The notes under the pieces: generated by a model
What the model was told of the DNA's origin: nothing
The model's input: the letters and a program-made list of their open reading frames with translations, nothing else
Database searches by the model: none
From: Bacteroidota bacterium
GTDB lineage: Bacteria > Bacteroidota > Bacteroidia > B-17B0 > Aurantibacillaceae
Assembly: GCA_019638705.1 (NCBI GenBank)
Contig: JAHBTI010000001.1
Span: 1-64,000 of the forward strand
DNA length: 64,000 nucleotides
Direction: 5' to 3'
Translations under genes and position numbers: made by a program
In this document: positions 58,423-64,000 of the stretch, piece by piece
Layout: each line of letters begins with the position of its first letter
Position numbering within the stretch: the first letter of the stretch is position 1

Positions 58423-59271
58423 ATGGGTAATATAGAAACATCAAAAAAATTATGCACACAGGTGCGCAGAGATATTGTAAGAATGGTTCATGCAGTAAGT
58501 TCGGGGCATCCGGGCGGTTCGTTGGGTTGTGTGGAATATTTTGTGGCGTTGTATAATCATGTGCTGAACCACAACCCGAAAAACTTTAGCATGGACGGCA
58601 AAAACGAAGACCTTTTCTTTTTAAGCAACGGACACATCAGCCCTGTGTTTTACAGCGTGCTGGCACGCAGCGGTTATTTTCCCGTTGAAGAATTAAACAC
58701 ATTCCGCAAACTCAATTCGCGTTTGCAGGGACACCCCACTACACACGAAGGGCTACCCGGTGTGCGTGTGGCAAGCGGCTCTTTGGGGCAGGGCATGAGC
58801 GTAGCCATTGGCGCGGCGTTGGCAAAAAAATTAAATAACGATAATTCCATAATTTACAGTTTGCACGGCGACGGCGAATTGCAGGAAGGACAAATTTGGG
58901 AAGCCGCCATGTATGCTGCGGCAAACAAAGTAGATAATTACATTGCAGCGGTGGATTACAACGGTCGCCAAATTGACGGTGATGTGGACAATGTATTATC
59001 GCTCGGAAATTTACGCGCCAAGTTTGAAGCCTTTGGCTGGACGGTGTTGGAAAATGCGCAGGGAAACGATTTGGAAAAAGTCATCGCTTCACTCAACGAA
59101 GCAAAAACGCATTCAGGAAAAGGCAAACCCGTTATTATTTTAATGAAAACCGAAATGGGACAGGGTGTTGATTACATGACAGGAACGCACAAATGGCACG
59201 GCTCTGCGCCGAATGATGAGCAATTGGAAAAGGCGTTGGCGCAGTTGGAAGAAACCGTAGGGGATTATTAA
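58423..59271 (+). CDS. Transketolase, N-terminal subunit
   Basis: This 282-residue protein is the thiamine-diphosphate-binding half of a split transketolase: VRMVHAVSSGHPGGSLGCVE near residue 20, FLSNGHISPVFYSVLA, GVRVASGSLGQGMSVAIGAA near 110, SLHGDGELQEGQIWEAAMYA near 145, and TEMGQGVDYMTGTHKWHGSA near the end. The pyrimidine-binding C-terminal half (about 310 residues) is needed for activity. It is usually the next gene, but here the next gene is a CDF transporter and no partner is found to the window end. Confidence 0.92.
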   Translation: MGNIETSKKLCTQVRRDIVRMVHAVSSGHPGGSLGCVEYFVALYNHVLNHNPKNFSMDGKNEDLFFLSNGHISPVFYSVLARSGYFPVEELNTFRKLNSRLQGHPTTHEGLPGVRVASGSLGQGMSVAIGAALAKKLNNDNSIIYSLHGDGELQEGQIWEAAMYAAANKVDNYIAAVDYNGRQIDGDVDNVLSLGNLRAKFEAFGWTVLENAQGNDLEKVIASLNEAKTHSGKGKPVIILMKTEMGQGVDYMTGTHKWHGSAPNDEQLEKALAQLEETVGDY

Positions 59272-59281
59272 CTGTTTGCTC

Positions 59282-60079
59282 ATGCAAAAAACAATTTTCA
59301 AAATAGCCAAAATGGATTGTCCGTCTGAAGAGCAGATGATACGCATGAAATTGGGCGATTTAGAAAATATAAAATCATTAAACTTTGATATTCCGAACAG
59401 ACAACTCACCGTTTATCACAACGAAAATTCAGAACAAATTTTAGAAAAACTCGACAGCTTAAAATTTGACACATTGCTCGTTAGCAGCGTTTCGGCTGAT
59501 AATTTTTCTGCAAATGATAATAACAGTACCACTGAACGCAAATTGCTTTGGCAAGTGTTGCTCATCAATTTTTTCTTTTTTGTACTTGAAAGCATTACAG
59601 GCTTTATGGCTTCTTCTTTGGGGCTTGTAGCCGACAGTTTAGATATGCTTGCTGATACCATTGTTTACGGACTTGCCATTTTTGCGGTTGGCGGCTCGGT
59701 ACTATTGAAAAAAAATATTGCAAAGGCGGCGGGCGTTTTTCAGTTACTGCTTGCTGTTTTTGGTTTTGCTGAGGTCATTAAACGTTTTCTTGGTTATGAA
59801 GAAGTTCCCGAATTTAAAACGATGATTGTTGTTTCGGTGCTGGCTTTAATCGGCAACGCCATGTGTTTGTATTTGTTGCAAAAAAGTAAAAGCAAAGAAG
59901 CGCACATACAGGCAAGCATGATTTTTACTTCCAATGATGTTGTTGTAAATTTTGGCGTAATTGTGGCAGGCGTACTTGTATATTTCACCAATTCCAATTA
60001 TCCCGACCTTATTATAGGAACACTTGTGTTTGCTGTTGTGGCACAGGGAGCAATTAGAATTTTTAAACTATCAAAATAA
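59282..60079 (+). CDS. Cation transporter of the CDF type with N-terminal metal-binding-like domain
   Basis: I choose ATG 59282 (MQKTIFKIAKMDCPSEEQMI). Residues 1-70 form a heavy-metal-associated-like domain with MDCPSEE in place of the classical GMxCxxC. Residues 85-265 hold five or six membrane helices with the CDF signatures SLGLVADSLDMLADTIVYGL near 115 and SNDVVVNFGVIVAGVLVYFT near 220. These proteins export divalent metals such as zinc by proton antiport. It starts 10 bp after the transketolase stop, probably co-transcribed by chance or for metal supply. Confidence 0.88.
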   Translation: MQKTIFKIAKMDCPSEEQMIRMKLGDLENIKSLNFDIPNRQLTVYHNENSEQILEKLDSLKFDTLLVSSVSADNFSANDNNSTTERKLLWQVLLINFFFFVLESITGFMASSLGLVADSLDMLADTIVYGLAIFAVGGSVLLKKNIAKAAGVFQLLLAVFGFAEVIKRFLGYEEVPEFKTMIVVSVLALIGNAMCLYLLQKSKSKEAHIQASMIFTSNDVVVNFGVIVAGVLVYFTNSNYPDLIIGTLVFAVVAQGAIRIFKLSK

Positions 60080-60085
60080 AAGAAT

Positions 60086-60427
60086 ATGATAAACACCGAA
60101 AAAACATTAACCGAAGTGCTGGAAGTGCTTAAAAATCGCGGCTACACCGAAGATTTTAATTTGCTGGAAGAAAATATTTCTTACAAAAAAGGCGGCGAAA
60201 AAGTAAACCTGCAAGACATTGTGATTGATAAAATTTACCGTTTTACGGGCGGAAGCGACATGGAAGACGAAGCCATTCTTTACGCCATGCGAAACACCAA
60301 AGATGGTGCAAAAGGTGTGTTTGTAAACGGATACGGCACATATACCGATGACGGAGCAAACGCCATTATTAAACAAATAAGCGTGAATGAAATTGACAAC
60401 GAAGACTGGACAGATAACAGAAACTAA
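60086..60427 (+). CDS. Small conserved Bacteroidota protein
   Basis: This 113-residue soluble acidic protein (TLTEVLEVLKNRGYTEDFNL, YRFTGGSDMEDEAILYAMRN, GVFVNGYGTYTDDGANAIIK) belongs to a small Bacteroidota family sometimes labelled 'phosphoribosylpyrophosphate synthetase' in databases. The size and the lack of PRPP-binding motifs argue against that label. It is 6 bp downstream of the CDF transporter. Function unknown. Confidence 0.75.
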   Translation: MINTEKTLTEVLEVLKNRGYTEDFNLLEENISYKKGGEKVNLQDIVIDKIYRFTGGSDMEDEAILYAMRNTKDGAKGVFVNGYGTYTDDGANAIIKQISVNEIDNEDWTDNRN

Positions 60428-60657
60428 ATTTTTGTACCTTTTCAACCAATTTTAAACCAAGCGTTTTGCAACGATTAAAAATATATTTTTTTATTGCTTT
60501 TATTTTTTGTGCAGGATTTTCCCAAAACCAAGTAACTTGGTGCATGGCAAGGGTACAAAACACAATAGCTTGGGTTAAACTTTTTACAAGTAAAACCACA
60601 CATGGCTTTGTAAACGCTAAAACACTTGTTTTTTTAAGTGAACACCCGCCGCAGAGA
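60428..60657. other. AT-rich stretch with an unconvincing short frame
   Basis: A 64-codon frame from TTG 60466 to 60660 reads as a signal-peptide-like start (YFFIAFIFCAGFSQ) followed by a low-complexity tail (KTTHGFVNAKTLVFLSEHPP). There is no ATG and no recognisable domain. I do not call it a gene. It could be the leftover of an exported protein or noncoding RNA. Confidence 0.35.
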
Positions 60658-60714
60658 TAACCTGCCAACACAGGCATTTAACTATTTTTGCTTTTATACT
60701 GTCTTGGCAGGTTA
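60658..60714. promoter_or_regulatory. 16-bp inverted repeat enclosing a -7 promoter element
   Basis: TAACCTGCCAACACAG (60658-60673) and CTGTCTTGGCAGGTTA (60699-60714) pair over 16 bp with one mismatch, leaving a 25-nt loop. The loop holds TATTTTTG (60683-60690), a -7 consensus, so the arms flank the putative RNA polymerase site like an operator pair, or the transcript start folds into a hairpin. The nearest gene downstream starts at 60774. Confidence 0.6.
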
Positions 60715-60773
60715 GGTTCTTAAAATGAGAAAGTGAAAACCTTAATTAATTTCAAATAAAAAATATTTAAAAT

Positions 60774-61204
60774 ATGAAAAAGTCAATTTTTAAAAACATA
60801 GTGATGACAGCTATTCTCACTTTGTTTACACAAACAAAAATGATGGGGCAAATTACTGCGCCGTATAATATTTACAACAGCAACCAAAATAATTGCAGCA
60901 TAGATGTTATATGGCGTTTAATAGATGGATTTGCTTGTAACAACGGTTGTAACATCAGCAGCGGACTTGTAACCATTCCCGCAAATAGCTTTATTAGCAT
61001 TGCAGCCACTGATTTTGCACTTTGTGGTACCGTTTGCAATGTCAGGGTTACTTAGTGAATATTAACCCTGGTGGGTCAACAGGCATAAACCAATCGGTGG
61101 ACATAAACACTCCGACTTATAATGTTGTTGCTTCGGATTGTGTACCTAATAGTGTTAATATTGACATGGAATGGTTCCCCACTTATACCAAAATAGCTTG
61201 GTGA
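60774..61204 (+). pseudogene. Frameshifted small secreted protein
   Basis: From ATG 60774 the frame has a signal peptide (MKKSIFKNIVMTAILTLFTQTK) and a Cys-rich body, then stops at 61053-61055 just after GTVCNVRVT. In the -1 frame translation continues without a gap as VNINPGGSTGINQSVDINTP ... MEWFPTYTKIAW to 61204. A single missing base near 61049-61056 explains this. The intact product would be about 143 residues. Either a real mutation, a programmed shift or a sequence error. Terminator at 61215-61254. Confidence 0.7.
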
Positions 61205-61214
61205 GCATGAATAA

Positions 61215-61254
61215 AAACAGGGTGGGGCATAAACTCCTCCCTGTTTATTTTTTT
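61215..61254 (+). terminator. Intrinsic terminator
   Basis: AAACAGGGTGG, loop, CCTCCCTGTTT with one T:T mismatch, then ATTTTTTT. It ends the frameshifted gene just before the next promoter. Confidence 0.8.
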
Positions 61255-61256
61255 AG

Positions 61257-61264
61257 TAGATTTG
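61257..61264 (+). promoter_or_regulatory. -7 element of the giant surface-protein gene
   Basis: TAGATTTG ends 12 bp before the TTG at 61277. A start at 61262 (the first in-frame TTG) would lie inside this element and is excluded. No -33 box is seen. Confidence 0.5.
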
Positions 61265-61276
61265 CTACACGCGGTT

Positions 61277-62536
61277 TTGAAAACGTTTTTAAAATATGTT
61301 ATTTTCATTTATGCCTTTGCAGGTACGCTTGCTTGTGCGCAAAACGAAACTGCTAAATGGTATTTTGGACAGTATGCGGCTTTGGATTTTATGACCAACC
61401 CACCTACTATCTTGAACAATAGTGCAATGAATGTGCTGGAGGGGTGTGCGAGTATAGCAGATGCAGCAGGTAATTTATTATTTTATACAGATGGAGTGAC
61501 TGTATGGAACCAACAGCATACTATAATGGCAAATGGCACGGGGTTATGGGGAGGTTCGACACCTTCTCAATCCTCTATTATTATTAAACAACCGGGAAGT
61601 ATTAATCTTTATTATGTTTTTACCTTAGAGGGTTTAATTGGTAGTGGTGGACTAAGTTATTCCATAGTAGATATGAGTTTAGCTTCGGGCATGGGTTCGG
61701 TTACAATAAAAAATACATCTCTCTATTTGGGTCAGTGTAGTGAAAAGCTTACTGCCACAAAACATGCCAACGGCGTAGATTATTGGGTAATGATACACGA
61801 ATATAATACAAATAATTTCAGAACATACCTTCTTTCTTCAGGTGGAGTAAATCCCGCCATCATTTCTTCTGTCGGAGTTACCTACAATGATTTTTTCTTT
61901 GGTACTATGAAGTTTTCCTCTAATGGGCAAAAAATTGGGGCTGCTATATATGCTCCTGCAAGAACAATAGAACTATATGACTTCAATAAGAGTACGGGAG
62001 TAGTTAGTAATGCTTTAACATTAGCAACTAATGTTTATGCTTACGGTTGTGAATTTTCACCTGATGCCATGAAATTTTACAGTTATAATAATGGTATTGT
62101 ACAATGGGATTTGAATGCTGGTTCTAATCAAGCTATTCTTTCATCTTCCACAACAATATCTAATATGGGTGATTACAGTATGCAATTAGCCCCCAATGGT
62201 AAAATATACATTACCTCTCAAAACTCTCAATCCATTCATGTGATTAATAATCCCAATGTAACAGGCTCAGGTTGCAACTTTGTTGCTTACGGGCAATGGT
62301 TAGGGGGTTCTCCTCATGCGTCTTCTATGGGTCTCCCCAACATAATATCCCAACCCTGCCTCACGTTCACTACAGGCGTTGGCAATATAACTACCTGTTA
62401 CGGCTCTAATATGGGGGGCGCAAGTGTATTAGCAGTATCAGGCATTCAGGTACGCTCACTTATACATGGACAAACGGCACAAACACTTACACAACGCCAA
62501 GTATCAATAATGTTCCCGTTGGTTCGTGGAGTATAA
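61277..62536 (+). CDS. Giant repetitive secreted protein, N-terminal part before a frameshift
   Basis: I place the start at TTG 61277 (MKTFLKYVIFIYAFAGTLAC), giving a signal peptide ending ACAQ; no ATG serves. The first 380 residues look like a WD/propeller-type domain (GNLLFYTDGVTVWNQQHTIM, LAPNGKIYITSQNSQSIHVI), common at the front of large Bacteroidota gliding/T9SS proteins. From about codon 390 the sense frame is left (VSGIQVRSLIHG is not domain-like) and it stops at 62536. The expected continuation is found in the -1 frame from 62449. One base is missing between about 62441 and 62449. Confidence 0.78.
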   Translation: MKTFLKYVIFIYAFAGTLACAQNETAKWYFGQYAALDFMTNPPTILNNSAMNVLEGCASIADAAGNLLFYTDGVTVWNQQHTIMANGTGLWGGSTPSQSSIIIKQPGSINLYYVFTLEGLIGSGGLSYSIVDMSLASGMGSVTIKNTSLYLGQCSEKLTATKHANGVDYWVMIHEYNTNNFRTYLLSSGGVNPAIISSVGVTYNDFFFGTMKFSSNGQKIGAAIYAPARTIELYDFNKSTGVVSNALTLATNVYAYGCEFSPDAMKFYSYNNGIVQWDLNAGSNQAILSSSTTISNMGDYSMQLAPNGKIYITSQNSQSIHVINNPNVTGSGCNFVAYGQWLGGSPHASSMGLPNIISQPCLTFTTGVGNITTCYGSNMGGASVLAVSGIQVRSLIHGQTAQTLTQRQVSIMFPLVRGV

Positions 62537-64000
62537 CGGTGGCGGATAGCATAGGTTGTACCTTACAAAATGTTGTTACCATAACCCAACCGCCACAAAT
62601 CACTCTCACTTTAACAGCGAGCAGCCCAAGCATTTGCGCAGGAGGTGGCGTAGTGCTAACTGCTACCGCAAGCGGCGGTGCGGGCAGCAGCTTTACATAC
62701 AGTTGGAGTACAGGTACAAACTTTTCAGTTACCATAGGCAACCAAGCCCTTGCCGGCACTCATGTTTACACCGCCGTAGCCATAGATGCCAATAACTGCA
62801 CAGGCAGCAACACCATTTCAATAAACTATATTTCTAATCCACCACTAACCGCTTTACTCAATCAAACTATATGTGCAGGGCAAAGTGCCACACTTAGCGC
62901 AAGCGGGGCAAGTGGTTACACATGGCAACCGAGTGGCGCAAATACCAATTCTATTGTGGTCAGCCCAACCGTGCCAATTACAATTTACACCCTTAGCGCA
63001 ACCAATAACACCTGCGGCATAACAAGTACCGTGTCTGTAAATTATTATGATTATCCTGTGTTAAATGTTTCACCTAATCAAACTATTTGCAGCAACCAAT
63101 CCGCCACATTAAACGCGAGCGGAGCGAGCGTGTTTACATGGCAGCCAAACAGCATTGTTTCAAATTCCATAGTTGTCAGCCCAACTGTACCAATTACCAT
63201 TTACACAGTTACGGCAACAAACAACATTTGTGCCACAAGCGAAACCGTGCAGGTAAGTTTTTATTCCAACCCCACACTAACAGTAACGCCAACGCAAAGC
63301 ATTTGCCCAACATTTACGGCAAACTTAACTGTGAGCGGTGCTAACACTTATACTTGGTTGCCAAATAATACCGTTTCAAATGCAATCACCGTTTCGCCAC
63401 CAAGCACAAGCATTTACAGCGTAACAGGCACAGGCATTGGCGGCTGCCAAAGCACAGAAACCACCCAAGTATTTGTATTTCCATTGCCAACTTTTACTTT
63501 TAACACTTACACCATTACCTGCGCCAATCTCGGTTCGGCAACCGTTACCCCAAGCGGCGGCTACGGTGCATATAACTACACATGGCAACCCACCAATCAA
63601 AACGGCGCGGTGGCTGTGGGCTTAAACCCCAATACCTACACCGTAACCGCTTACGATATTGGCACAGGTTGCTACAAAGACAGCATTGTTACATTTTCAT
63701 CTTTAATTCCGCTTACAGGAAATTTACACAATCAAAATACTTTAAAATGCAACAGCGTAAACACAGGCACAGCCTACTTCACCAACCTTTCAGGAGGTTC
63801 GGGTAATGAAAATTATTTTTGGAACAATGGTGTAACAACACACACAAATGCTTCACCCAACAATTTAAGTGCAGGTAATTGGAGTGTAACCGTAGCCGAT
63901 GCCCTTACAGGTTGTCAAATTTATTCAGTATTCACCATTACACAACCACCTGCTTTAACGCTTAATGTGGCAAGTACAGACTTAAACATTTGCACAGGTT
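62449..64000 (+). CDS. Giant repetitive secreted protein, continuation after the frameshift (partial)
   Basis: Open throughout with no stop from 62449 to the window edge, in the -1 frame relative to the N-terminal part. It encodes SprB/Ig-like repeats: GTLTYTWTNGTNTYTTPSIN, VGSWSITVADSIGC, then at least four roughly 75-residue units starting LNQTICAGQSATLSASGASG, SPNQTICSNQSATLNASGAS, TPTQSICPTFTANLTVSGAN and CANLGSATVTPSGGYGAYNY. Later comes SGGSGNENYFWNNGVTTHTN with GNWSVTVADALTGC. Such HYR/SprB repeats build long filamentous adhesins secreted by T9SS. The C-terminus and sorting domain are outside the window. Confidence 0.8.

Noticed and set aside
60086..60427. Phosphoribosylpyrophosphate synthetase
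   Set aside because: Only 113 residues and no PRPP-binding loop or ATP site; the label seems an inherited misannotation.
60466..60660. 64-codon frame with a signal-peptide-like start
   Set aside because: TTG start only, no domain, low-complexity tail and an overlapping open frame on the other strand; too weak to call.
62556..63806. Several short alternative-frame ORFs in the right end
   Set aside because: Shadow frames of the long repetitive coding frame that is open from 62449 to the edge.

Overview
The window is a 64 kb piece of a Bacteroidota chromosome with low GC content. Several things point there. The secreted proteins carry type IX secretion (T9SS) C-terminal sorting domains of the form YPNP ... 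L..GIY...I. Start regions show the Bacteroidota promoter -7 element TAnnTTTG, sometimes with a TTTG -33 box 19 bp upstream. Families largely typical of the phylum are present (DUF4175, DUF5522, DUF1573 clusters, DUF6169, split transketolase, M48 lipoprotein neighbourhoods). Most of the content is chromosomal housekeeping mixed with surface-protein islands. I see no transposase, integrase, CRISPR array or phage module.

Layout. 1-4.0 kb: a leftward cluster of envelope proteins (partial lipoprotein, M48 metalloprotease, two small exported proteins), a small XRE regulator and an unknown protein. 4.2-13.3 kb: a rightward GH3-like adenylating enzyme, a secreted Tudor-knot-like protein, a glycine-rich T9SS protein, and the DUF4175 giant coupled to an RsbW-like kinase. 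13.3-19.2 kb: a T9SS protein, MmcQ/YjbR, DUF5522 and urocanate hydratase. 19.2-25.3 kb: a leftward operon of an ECF sigma factor, an apparent dual-membrane-spanning anti-sigma factor/beta-barrel fusion, a PKD lipoprotein and PKD T9SS proteins; this is the most system-like block. 25.4-29.7 kb: a small ORF plus DUF6169 pair coupled by overlapping genes to SCO1, then KdsB and QueA. 29.7-38.2 kb: a surface-protein island with tandemly duplicated T9SS proteins, a T9SS-tail remnant, a clan GH-A-like glycosidase and a coiled-coil-tailed exported protein.

38.3-49.6 kb: XRE regulator, YqeY, SRPBCC, three tandem DUF1573 proteins with a terminator lying inside the signal-peptide codons of the third, ValS, an orphan HlyD adaptor, PlsC, DUF3108 and PIN-PhoH. 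49.6-56.4 kb: tRNA-Lys with textbook promoter and terminator, YifB, small membrane proteins, a small accessory cassette bounded by inverted repeats next to a probable antitoxin remnant, and an MCE/Fe-S redox operon. 56.4-60.4 kb: TrmH-type methyltransferase, a GldM-C-like orphan, DHFR, the N-terminal half of transketolase and a CDF transporter. 60.4-64.0 kb: a promoter inside an inverted repeat, a frameshifted secreted gene, and the start of a giant repetitive secreted protein that is itself frameshifted and runs off the right edge.

Several small palindromic repeat families are scattered through the window, and at least two of them also sit in frame inside coding sequence (a T9SS sorting domain and ValS). 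All functional calls rest on reading motifs by eye; no database search was possible.
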